From Balneolales bacterium (GTDB taxonomy: Bacteria; Bacteroidota; Rhodothermia; Balneolales; Natronogracilivirgulaceae), in NCBI GenBank assembly GCA_007133995.1, contig SLLP01000140.1, positions 1-9,349 on the forward strand: 9,349 bases of DNA. The letters are read 5' to 3'. Position numbers and translations under genes: made by a program. The notes below the pieces were generated by a model, which worked only from the letters and a program-made list of their open reading frames with translations, had not been told where the DNA came from and did no database searches. This document shows positions 1-7,074 of the stretch, piece by piece (position 1 is the stretch's first letter; the number at the start of each line of letters is the position of its first letter).

Positions 1-2159
1 CGGCCGTCTTTTGGCAGCGTTGTAAAACCGATCTGGTTGTTTATGATCAGGTGGATTGTCCCACCCGTTTTAAATCCGTCAAGCTGTGACATATTCAGGG
101 TCTCGGCGACCACGCCCTGTCCGGCAAATGCGGCATCTCCATGAATCAGAAGAGGAATCACTTTTTCCGAAGCTTTCTTCTTTCCAATTCTGTCCTGCAG
201 TGCACGTGAGGCGCCTTCAACCACTGGATTTACCGATTCCAGGTGACTGGGATTTGGCATCAATAGCAAATTGATCTCCTTGTTCTCACCGGTTTCATGC
301 ACTGCAGTGGTGCCAAGATGGTACTTTACATCACCTGTACCCTGGGCGCTTTCCGGATCAATATTACCTTCAAATTCGGCAAAAACCTTTTTGTAGGATT
401 TTCCCATGGTGTTGACCAGAACATTAAGACGACCGCGATGTGCCATTCCAAGAACCACATCGGTAATATCGTAGTTGCCAGCTCTCTCTAGCAGATAATC
501 GATCATCGGGATGAGAGTGTCGGCGCCCTCGAGTGAAAAACGTTTATGTCCGATATATTTTTTATGTAGAAACTCTTCAAAGGCACTGGCCTGATTCAAT
601 TTGTGAAGAATCTGTTTCTTTTCCTCCTTGGTCAGCTCCGGATCGTTCGTTGTGGACTCCATGGTGTCGCGCAACCAGCCACGCTCCTCAATATCAAGAA
701 TGTGGGTGTACTCCGATCCGATATAACCGCAGTACGTCTTGCGCAGAATATCAATGACATTTCGAAGGGAGGTGAACCGGTCGGATCCACCCAGATAGGG
801 GACATAGAATTTTCGATCCAGATCCCACATCGTAAGGCCATGATAGTGGAAATCAAGCTCGGGATTATACCCTGTGCCAAACTGAAGCGGATTGAGCTCT
901 GCCATCACATGGCCATGCCTGCGGTAACGGTCAACCAGACGGCTTACAGCCACTGCTTTCTTGTCAGATTCAACCCGGTCCGATCCACCATCGAGAAATC
1001 CGATGTAGTGATCCTCCCCGAAGGGTATAGGCTCATAGGGAATATTGAGCTCCTCAAAAATGGATTCGAAAAAGTCGGTCGGGCCCGCCAGAAATTCCTG
1101 GATACGTGCCAGAAAAGATCCCGATTCAGCACCCTGTATGATGCGGTGATCATAAGTGCAGGTAACATTCATCACCATGCTGATTCCAAGATGACTCAGC
1201 AACTCCTGGGACATCGACTGAAACTCAGCCGGGTAGTTCATGGCTCCTGTTGCAATAATCGCACCCTGGCCCTTCATCAGACGTGGCATGGAAGAAACCG
1301 TGCCAATGGTGCCAGGATTCGTGATAGTGATGGTGGTGTTCTCGAAATCAGTTACCTCCAACTTTCCGTTTCGCGCACGTTCAATCAGATCCAAAAAAGC
1401 ATCCAGAAACTCACTGAAGGTCATTTTGTCAACACCCTTGATGTTGGGAACCACCAGGGTGCGGGATCCATCCTTATTGGGAAGATCAATTGCAATTCCC
1501 AGGTTGACTGATTTGGGTATAACCCTTGCAGACTTTCCGTCTTTCTCACCAAGGTGATGATTAAGCTGAGGATACTCGCTCAGAGCCTTTACAACAGCCC
1601 AGGCTACGAAATGGGTCAGTGTCGCTTTTGGCTGAAGTCGCTTTTCCAGATAGCTGTTGATTATGCGCCGGTCCTCCATGAGCATTTTGACAGGAATGAC
1701 ACGGAGGGATGTGGCTGTCGGTACCTCCAGACTCGACTCCATGTTGGCGGCCAATTTACCCGACGCACCTTTGAGTGGCTTGTACTCAAATAGCGAATCT
1801 TTTTCCTTTTCGTCGGCCCGGTCAGCAGCTTTGGTTTCAATTTTACCGTCGGTCTCTGCTTTGGACTTTTTTTCTGACCTTTCATCAGCTGCTTTATCTG
1901 TCTCCTTATCCCGTTTCTTCTCACGGGTTGCAATTTTTTTATTCCTGTCCGACGTACCATCAGCCTGCTCGGTACCGGCCGTTTCCGGTTTTTTCTTTTT
2001 GTCCGGGATGACAGCTTTTTCGGAAGGTGTGCCATTCCCCATTTCGTCAAAATACTCGCGCCAGTAATCAGGTACCGATTCCCGGTTTTCGAGGTATTGG
2101 TCGTAGAGTTCTTCTACCAGGGCTGCGTTTGGACCGAATTGCGCTTCTATCTGCTTCAA
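1..2159 (-). CDS. kgd: Multifunctional 2-oxoglutarate dehydrogenase/decarboxylase, Kgd type (E2-like acyltransferase fused to thiamine E1), 3' part missing
   Basis: Cytosolic TCA-cycle enzyme that decarboxylates 2-oxoglutarate with thiamine diphosphate and passes the succinyl group toward CoA. About 719 codons are visible; the rest lies beyond the left edge (Kgd proteins have roughly 1,200 residues). In order: an N-terminal segment with FGPNAALVEELY (residues ~8-19), matching the start of Kgd/SucA proteins; a Lys/Glu-rich linker (~35-125); an E2-type acyltransferase domain (~138-350) with YDHRIIQG around His338; and the E1 domain with HRGRLNVL (His574), GDAAFAGQG (674-682) and NNQIGF (707-712), the thiamine-Mg site. 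No lipoyl domain is present, as in actinobacterial Kgd. No ATG opens the frame: an in-frame TGA lies 21 bases upstream, and the only start that keeps the FGPN segment is TTG at 2159-2157, without a clear Shine-Dalgarno. Identity is firm; the exact start is less so. It could equally be labelled odhA or sucA. Confidence 0.93.
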   Translation of the reverse strand, partial: MKQIEAQFGPNAALVEELYDQYLENRESVPDYWREYFDEMGNGTPSEKAVIPDKKKKPETAGTEQADGTSDRNKKIATREKKRDKETDKAADERSEKKSKAETDGKIETKAADRADEKEKDSLFEYKPLKGASGKLAANMESSLEVPTATSLRVIPVKMLMEDRRIINSYLEKRLQPKATLTHFVAWAVVKALSEYPQLNHHLGEKDGKSARVIPKSVNLGIAIDLPNKDGSRTLVVPNIKGVDKMTFSEFLDAFLDLIERARNGKLEVTDFENTTITITNPGTIGTVSSMPRLMKGQGAIIATGAMNYPAEFQSMSQELLSHLGISMVMNVTCTYDHRIIQGAESGSFLARIQEFLAGPTDFFESIFEELNIPYEPIPFGEDHYIGFLDGGSDRVESDKKAVAVSRLVDRYRRHGHVMAELNPLQFGTGYNPELDFHYHGLTMWDLDRKFYVPYLGGSDRFTSLRNVIDILRKTYCGYIGSEYTHILDIEERGWLRDTMESTTNDPELTKEEKKQILHKLNQASAFEEFLHKKYIGHKRFSLEGADTLIPMIDYLLERAGNYDITDVVLGMAHRGRLNVLVNTMGKSYKKVFAEFEGNIDPESAQGTGDVKYHLGTTAVHETGENKEINLLLMPNPSHLESVNPVVEGASRALQDRIGKKKASEKVIPLLIHGDAAFAGQGVVAETLNMSQLDGFKTGGTIHLIINNQIGFTTLPKDG

Positions 2160-2217
2160 GGCTTCAGGGATTACGGAGTGTCAGATTCAGTTACATTAAA
2201 CTTATACCGGTAAGATA

Positions 2218-2234
2218 ACTGTCCACCGGACAGT
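2218..2234. promoter_or_regulatory. Perfect inverted repeat, candidate operator of kgd
   Basis: ACTGTCC and GGACAGT form 7-bp perfect arms around a 3-base centre. The site lies about 59 bases upstream of the kgd TTG and directly abuts the direct-repeat pair. Short-spaced symmetry of this kind is typical of a dimeric repressor site. An RNA hairpin in the kgd leader is less likely because the loop would be only three bases. No regulator family is assigned. Confidence 0.45.
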
Positions 2235-2259
2235 AAAACGATAAAAACTGTAAAACGAT
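2233..2259. repeat. Pair of 10-bp direct repeats GTAAAACGAT, period 17 bp
   Basis: GTAAAACGAT occurs at 2233-2242 and 2250-2259. Allowing one mismatch, the repeat extends to 13 bases (ACAGTAAAACGAT and ACTGTAAAACGAT). It touches the palindrome at 2218-2234, so the three elements form one compact cluster between the divergent starts. A cooperative binding site is a reasonable inference. Confidence 0.45.
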
Positions 2260-2373
2260 GCTTAAGGAGATTGTGTTAGGAAAACGAATAACAAATCAAA
2301 TAACGAAATCGACATCAAAAACGTTGACATTTTTTTCTTATACTCCGTCATCGTAAATGCCCCGTAAATTATT

Positions 2374-4179
2374 ATGAAAAAGAAAAAAATAACAGGTGCA
2401 GAAGAGATTCACTGGGATCTCTCAGATCTCTACAAAAATTCGGATGACCCGGCCATTGAAGCCGACCGAATGAAGGTGCTTGAGCTTGCAAATTCATTTG
2501 AAGCATCCTATCGGAAACGGGTATCTGTTCTCTCGCCCGCTGAATTTGCCGAAGCTCTGGATCGGTATTCGGAGATATTGGAGATCATGAGCAGGCTGGG
2601 TTCCTACACCTACTTGAACTGGACCACAAACACCGAAGATCCGGCTCTGGGTAAAGCCGTGCAGCAAACCACCGAACTTTCCTCAGAATTATCACAAAAA
2701 ATCATATTCTTCACTATTGAGTGGCTGGATATGGATGAGGAATCGGCCGTGAAACTTATTCACAGCAAGGAGCTCTCTTTCTACAGCCATTATCTGGAAA
2801 CTTCCAGGCTGGATAAACCGCATACACTGGAGGAAAAGGAGGAAAAAATCCTTTCTGCCAAATCGGTTACGGGCGCAAAAGCATGGGTCAGATTTTTTGA
2901 TGAAACGCTCGGTGCATCCCGTTTCGAGATAGATGGCGAAGAGCTGACCGAATCACAGATCCTGAGCAAGATGAGTGATCCGGATCGTGATGTCCGACGT
3001 GAGGCGTCCATGGTTTTCACTGAGGGTCTTCTCAGGATGAAACATCCTCTGACTTATGTCTTCAATACATTACTTGCCGACAAACATACCAACGACCGGT
3101 TGCGTAACTACCCCCATTGGTTAAAAGCCCGCAACCTTGCAAACGAGATATCCGATGATAGCGTACAGGCTCTGGTTGATGCGGTAACCGGTCATTATCC
3201 GCTGGTTCACCGATTCTACCAGCTGAAAAAACAGCTGCTGGGAGTCGATGAGATGCTGGAATTTGACAGATACGCTCCTGTGTTGAAAAATCGCGAAAAA
3301 ATCCACTGGGGTGCTGCAAAAGATATGATACTGGATGCATATTCCGAGTTTCACCCCGAAATGGGTGCTGTAGCGGAGCGTTTTTTCAAAGAGAATTGGA
3401 TCGATGCCGCGGTTAAGCCGGGCAAACGGGGCGGAGCCTATTCGGCTTCCACCATTCCCTCGGTTCATCCCTATGTGTTTATGAATTACGATGGGAAAAT
3501 ACGTGATGTGCAGACCCTTGCTCATGAACTTGGACATGGTGTGCATCAGTACCTCTCCCGCAAGCAGGGAATTTTACAGTCCGGCACACCATTGACCACC
3601 GCCGAGACCGCCTCTGTTTTCGGGGAGATGCTGGTATTTCGCAAGTTACTGGGAAACTTGAACAACCCGGAAGAGAAGATGGCCTTACTTGTAGGTAAGA
3701 TTGATGACAGTATTGCCACGGTATTCCGTCAGATTTCCATGAATCGCTTCGAGCACCGGATTCACCGCGCCCGGCGTGAAGAAGGCGAATTGACAACAGA
3801 TCGTTTTTCAGAGCTCTGGATGGAGACCCAAACCCCGGTTTATGGTGATTCTGTTACCCTGACAGAGAATTACAAACTCTGGTGGAGCTACATCCCTCAT
3901 TTCATTCACACTCCGGGCTATGTGTATGCCTATGCTTTCGGTGAGCTGCTGGTGCTTGCTTTGTACCAGGAATTCCTGGATTCCGGAAATGGATTCAATG
4001 AGGCCTATATGAAAATGTTGGAGAAAGGAGGTTCCGACTGGCCCTCGAATATCATGGTTGACCTGGGGGTGGATATAAATGACGCAAAATTTTGGAACCG
4101 CGGCCTGCAAGCTATTGAGGAACTGATCGGTGAGGCTGAAGCCCTGCTCCCGGAAGTGGCTCCGCCAAAGCATTCATAG
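2374..4179 (+). CDS. pepF: Oligoendopeptidase F, M3 family zinc metallopeptidase
   Basis: Cytosolic zinc endopeptidase that cleaves short peptides, with roles in peptide turnover. The 601 residues are the usual length for PepF-type M3 enzymes. The N-terminus has the WDLSDLY motif (residues ~14-20) common in this family, and no signal peptide or membrane segment is seen. The zinc site is HELGH at 384-388, with the third ligand probably Glu411 in AETASVFGE, at a spacing normal for the family. Near the C-terminus HTPGYVYAYAFG (512-523) supplies the conserved His and Tyr residues of the M3 substrate site. The ATG at 2374 lacks a clear Shine-Dalgarno but is followed at once by family-like sequence. 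The gene is transcribed away from kgd, and the next gene starts 99 bases downstream with no terminator visible between them, so readthrough is possible. The exact substrate range cannot be told from sequence. Confidence 0.95.
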   Translation: MKKKKITGAEEIHWDLSDLYKNSDDPAIEADRMKVLELANSFEASYRKRVSVLSPAEFAEALDRYSEILEIMSRLGSYTYLNWTTNTEDPALGKAVQQTTELSSELSQKIIFFTIEWLDMDEESAVKLIHSKELSFYSHYLETSRLDKPHTLEEKEEKILSAKSVTGAKAWVRFFDETLGASRFEIDGEELTESQILSKMSDPDRDVRREASMVFTEGLLRMKHPLTYVFNTLLADKHTNDRLRNYPHWLKARNLANEISDDSVQALVDAVTGHYPLVHRFYQLKKQLLGVDEMLEFDRYAPVLKNREKIHWGAAKDMILDAYSEFHPEMGAVAERFFKENWIDAAVKPGKRGGAYSASTIPSVHPYVFMNYDGKIRDVQTLAHELGHGVHQYLSRKQGILQSGTPLTTAETASVFGEMLVFRKLLGNLNNPEEKMALLVGKIDDSIATVFRQISMNRFEHRIHRARREEGELTTDRFSELWMETQTPVYGDSVTLTENYKLWWSYIPHFIHTPGYVYAYAFGELLVLALYQEFLDSGNGFNEAYMKMLEKGGSDWPSNIMVDLGVDINDAKFWNRGLQAIEELIGEAEALLPEVAPPKHS

Positions 4180-4278
4180 ATTTAATTTATGCGAGAACAA
4201 AGCATATACCAGGCCAACCAAGACGCTAACAAGAAAAACAAAACAGTAATATAGTCTCAGACCTTAAAACGCAATGGT
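4180..4278. other. Spacer between pepF and the GAF-domain gene
   Basis: This 99-base AT-rich gap has no intrinsic terminator and no convincing promoter. An ATG at 4274 opens only two codons before a stop. It may be transcribed as part of a pepF/GAF/deoB unit, or hold a promoter that I cannot recognise. Confidence 0.3.
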
Positions 4279-5763
4279 ATGAATTTTAAACCAGGAGCCG
4301 ACAGGGAAAAAGACAATCTCCAGAATTTCAAGAAGGTTGTTCGGGACATGCTTATGCTTCTCAGGACCTCCCTGCAGGTTGAGACGGTCTCCATACACTG
4401 GGTGAATCCCCATCGTGACATTTTTGTTCTTGCCGGCTATTCTACCATGAGAAAAGACGTTGTCTACCAGGATCGTGTCAGGCGTCAAAATCATTTTCTG
4501 AAAAACTACAGCTCCATCAAGTCCATAACACGGCTCGAAAAGAACATACACTTCCAGCCCCGGGAACTGGAGCATTATACCTCATCGCCTCCGATTAATT
4601 ACATCTACCTGATTCCATTTGTGTTTAATACCGAAACCGTGGCCATTACTACTGTGGAGTCATCGAATAAACCCGAACTAAAGGCCTGGGACGAACAGAT
4701 GGTTACCGCATATCAGAAAGTGCTAAACCGGATGTTGCAGTCGTACCAGGAAATAAGCGAGCTCGTTGAAAAACAGTCTGAATGGGTGGAATACGACCAT
4801 ATCATACGTGATCTGATCAAAGCTGAGAATCCGCTTGAACTTGCAACAATGTTGGTGGATAAACTGCAACTCTTTATGGGTGACAGTGGCGGTGTGGTCA
4901 TGCTTGCGAGAGGGCTCAATGAATGGCACAGCGTCCTCTATTCTGCTGGAGCAAAATATCCGCCACCGATCGGACTGGCCATGGAAAAAGGTTCCATTGC
5001 CTCAAGAGCGCTGTCAGATGGCGAACCATTTTACTCCCCTCATTTCAATGCCGGTCCGAAACGCATATCCAATTTGGAGCCATTGTGTTACGGAGCCTCA
5101 CTTGCCATACCGGTGATGCACAGACAAAGACGCCAGCTACTGGTTTTGGCATACAGTGAAAATCCGCTTCTCTTCAGCGAAGCTGTAAAACACAAAATCA
5201 GCAACCTGTGCCGTGTTACCGGCCTGAAGCTGGAGGCCATGCTTCCCGACCTCGATGTCTATGAAAATATATTCTCAACCGGCATTTCAAGCTACTCCAG
5301 AGAACTGGTAAGCGGAATACTGACACAACTCACCGAACATATAAGGTTGCAAACCCCGACTATGTCCACATGGATAGGCATGCTCACTATTGGCAATATT
5401 AATGACTTGCGTACCCGCTACAGACTTGAGGAGCTCACGAACTTGCAACGGCAGGTTATGGAAAAAATCCGACCTCAGAATTTTGGTATTCCTGGCATTA
5501 TTGGTGCTTACAGTGATTATGTGTATACTTTTTTATTGCAATCGACTGATGAATCGGCCTTTCTTTCGTGGACAGGCAGTGTGAAAGAGGCCATTCGGGA
5601 ACCGATAACCATATCTGGAAAAGACGACATAATGTTGCGGCTTAATACAGGTGTTGTGAGGTTGAATGGAGGAATGGACACTAAAACGGACGCCATCATT
5701 CAAAATATAAAAATGGCAATGAATGATGCCGTAAAACAGCAAAAGTTTATCGTTGAGGTGTGA
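4279..5763 (+). CDS. GAF-domain signalling protein with a degenerate GGDEF-like C-terminus
   Basis: Probably a soluble cytosolic sensor or regulatory protein of 494 residues; no signal peptide or membrane helix is seen. Residues ~10-150 show a GAF-like order of helix and strands (VETVSIHWVN, IFVLAGYST, then YIYLIPFVF and ETVAITTVESS). Residues ~170-345 form a clearer GAF domain (GGVVMLA, KGSIASRALSDGEPFY, GASLAIPV). Residues ~328-494 follow the order of a GGDEF domain: an STG segment at 333-335 where cyclases have LTG; MLTIGNIND (368-376) where they have the metal-binding Asp strand; GAYSDY (409-414) in place of GG(D/E)EF; then REPITISGKD, a TGVVRLNGG strand and a final AMNDAVKQQ helix. The metal Asp and the GGDEF residues are absent, so diguanylate cyclase activity is not expected. 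It may bind nucleotide or act as a partner domain. The stop codon lies one base before the deoB start. The ligand is unknown. Confidence 0.75.
   Translation: MNFKPGADREKDNLQNFKKVVRDMLMLLRTSLQVETVSIHWVNPHRDIFVLAGYSTMRKDVVYQDRVRRQNHFLKNYSSIKSITRLEKNIHFQPRELEHYTSSPPINYIYLIPFVFNTETVAITTVESSNKPELKAWDEQMVTAYQKVLNRMLQSYQEISELVEKQSEWVEYDHIIRDLIKAENPLELATMLVDKLQLFMGDSGGVVMLARGLNEWHSVLYSAGAKYPPPIGLAMEKGSIASRALSDGEPFYSPHFNAGPKRISNLEPLCYGASLAIPVMHRQRRQLLVLAYSENPLLFSEAVKHKISNLCRVTGLKLEAMLPDLDVYENIFSTGISSYSRELVSGILTQLTEHIRLQTPTMSTWIGMLTIGNINDLRTRYRLEELTNLQRQVMEKIRPQNFGIPGIIGAYSDYVYTFLLQSTDESAFLSWTGSVKEAIREPITISGKDDIMLRLNTGVVRLNGGMDTKTDAIIQNIKMAMNDAVKQQKFIVEV
5755..5760 (+). promoter_or_regulatory. Shine-Dalgarno that sets the deoB start
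   Basis: GAGGTG lies inside the last codons of the GAF gene, four bases before the GTG at 5765. It favours that GTG over the in-frame TTG at 5753, which would overlap the upstream gene and add four non-family residues. The arrangement suggests coupled translation. Confidence 0.6.
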
Positions 5764-5764
5764 C

Positions 5765-6928
5765 GTGGCGGTATGTTATCTGGTAATTATTGACGGCCTT
5801 GGCGTAGGAGCGCTAGAGGATGCCCATCTGTATGGAGATGAGGGTAGCAATACCCTTGGCCACGTGGTGGCATTGACTCGCTGCAAACTGCCGGAAATGC
5901 AGCGACTCGGTATAGGCAATATCATACCGCTGGATACCGTAGCTCCCGTTCGCAATCCCCTTGCCGCCTGCGGCAAAATGCGGGAGATCTCACCCGGAAA
6001 AGATTCCACGACCGGACACTGGGAGATCGCGGGTCTTCAGCTTGAATACGCATTTCCAACATATCCTCATGGTTTTCCAAAAGATGTGATCGACAAGTAC
6101 TGTTCGCTGACCAAGGTCTCCGGTGTGCTTGCGAACAAACCGGCATCCGGAACGGCAATCATTGAGGAGTTTGGCAAAGAGCATGAAGAAACCGGACTTC
6201 CCATTGTTTACACATCGGCTGACAGCGTATTTCAGGTAGCATGCGATGTGAATACAGTACCCCTGGAAACACTTTATTCGTGGTGTGAAATTGCAAGAAA
6301 CGAAGTGATGGTTGGTGAACATGCGGTCGGCCGTGTGATTGCAAGACCCTTTGAAGGAGAGCCGGGCTCCTACAGGCGTTTGTCTGATCAGCGTCACGAC
6401 TTTTCACTGCAGCCGGGCAAGCCGTTCCTTCCCGGCTATCTACAGGAACAGGGGATTGAGACCGTTTCGGTTGGCAAGGTGATAGATCTTTTTGCCGACC
6501 AGGGATTTGACCGCGCATATCGGACAAAGAGCAATTCGGAGGGAATTGAAGAGCTGCTAAGAGTAATGGATTTCATGGATCAAGGTTTTGTGTTTGTCAA
6601 CCTGATTGAAACGGATCAAGACTTTGGTCACAGGAACGATATCGAAGGGTATGCAGGTGCGCTTGAAGAGATCGATAAGGCAATTCCCCGCTTTCTTTCA
6701 AAAATGAAAGATGATGATTTGTTGATCATCACCGGCGATCATGGCAACGATCCATCCATGCCCAGCACGGATCACTCGCGCGAATTTGCTCCACTTTTGG
6801 TTTATCCGACGAAGTCGGCAGTCTCAACGGATTTGTGTACAAGAGGCAGTTTTACAGACATTGCTGTTTCGGTATGCCGCTTTTTTGAACTAAATAATCC
6901 CTTCCCCGGAGAGTCATTTGTCAAATAG
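5765..6928 (+). CDS. deoB: Phosphopentomutase
   Basis: Cytosolic dimanganese enzyme of the alkaline phosphatase superfamily. It interconverts ribose (or deoxyribose) 1-phosphate and 5-phosphate, linking nucleoside breakdown to central metabolism. With the GTG start the protein has 387 residues, a normal length for DeoB. All expected active-site residues are visible: Asp10 in IIDGLGVGA; the phosphorylated Thr83 in KDSTTGHWEIAG; Asp284 and His289 in ETDQDFGHRND; Asp325 and His326 in GDHGND; and His337 in TDHSREF. The spacing of the last five ligands matches the Bacillus cereus enzyme. The start is chosen from the GAGGTG Shine-Dalgarno and the position directly after the GAF-gene stop. No other nucleoside-catabolism gene (deoC, a phosphorylase) is in the window, so its partner here is the GAF/GGDEF-like protein. 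The closest alternative, a cofactor-independent phosphoglycerate mutase, is ruled out by length and by the TTGHWE motif. Confidence 0.96.
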   Translation: MAVCYLVIIDGLGVGALEDAHLYGDEGSNTLGHVVALTRCKLPEMQRLGIGNIIPLDTVAPVRNPLAACGKMREISPGKDSTTGHWEIAGLQLEYAFPTYPHGFPKDVIDKYCSLTKVSGVLANKPASGTAIIEEFGKEHEETGLPIVYTSADSVFQVACDVNTVPLETLYSWCEIARNEVMVGEHAVGRVIARPFEGEPGSYRRLSDQRHDFSLQPGKPFLPGYLQEQGIETVSVGKVIDLFADQGFDRAYRTKSNSEGIEELLRVMDFMDQGFVFVNLIETDQDFGHRNDIEGYAGALEEIDKAIPRFLSKMKDDDLLIITGDHGNDPSMPSTDHSREFAPLLVYPTKSAVSTDLCTRGSFTDIAVSVCRFFELNNPFPGESFVK

Positions 6929-7050
6929 GAAATAAATCGACGCATTTGACGTATAAGATACTTAAATTTGAATCGTTTTTTTAGTGAAGATCTGTTCCCG
7001 GCATCCATTTTGCTTTTTGGGGAAATCCTCTCTGAAAGATTGTATATTAT
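6929..7050. promoter_or_regulatory. Spacer upstream of the sigma-factor gene, with a TAAATTTG -7-like element
   Basis: TAAATTTG at 6963-6970 matches the Bacteroidota -7 consensus TAnnTTTG exactly. The nearest upstream TTTG (6945-6948) is only 14 bases away, closer than the usual ~19. A second AT-rich stretch, TATATTAT at 7043-7050, could be a -10 element for a later start. No terminator after deoB is evident. Confidence 0.3.
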
Positions 7051-7074
7051 GTGACACCATTATTGTCACATAAT
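7046..7074. promoter_or_regulatory. Perfect 11-bp inverted repeat over the proposed sigma-factor start
   Basis: ATTATGTGACA at 7046-7056 and TGTCACATAAT at 7064-7074 are perfect complements around a 7-base centre. The GTG at 7051 lies within the left arm. As DNA this could be an operator next to the TATATT stretch; as RNA it would form a hairpin hiding the start codon. The TGTGA/TCACA halves recall a CRP site, but they are 11 bases apart rather than 6, so I do not assign it to CRP. Confidence 0.55.

Larger units (their letters stand above)
2160..2373. promoter_or_regulatory. Divergent intergenic spacer between kgd and pepF
   Basis: This AT-rich spacer must hold the promoters of both divergent genes. 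It contains a perfect 7-bp-arm palindrome (2218-2234) and two copies of a 10-bp direct repeat (2233-2259). On the minus strand TATAAG followed by TTTAATG lies just upstream of the kgd start and resembles a -10/-7 element, but I find no well-placed partner element. No ORF longer than a few codons is supported here. The promoter role is inferred from the gene orientation rather than from a clean consensus. Confidence 0.5.

Noticed and set aside
603..1511. Long plus-strand open frame of 302 codons
   Set aside because: It lies antisense to kgd, whose minus-strand frame is open throughout and carries clear E2 and E1 motifs. The plus frame shows no domain.
2324..2344. TTGACA and TATACT as a sigma-70 promoter for pepF
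   Set aside because: The two boxes are only 9 bases apart, far short of the ~17 needed.
4189..4207. Hairpin TATGC/GCATA after pepF as a terminator
   Set aside because: It has only a 5-bp weak stem with a 9-base loop, and no T-run follows.
5753..5764. Earlier TTG start for deoB
   Set aside because: It would overlap the GAF gene and add MRCD, which is not family-like. The GTG at 5765 has a GAGGTG four bases upstream.
7050..7070. CRP-type site TGTGA/TCACA
   Set aside because: The halves are separated by 11 bases; CRP needs 6.
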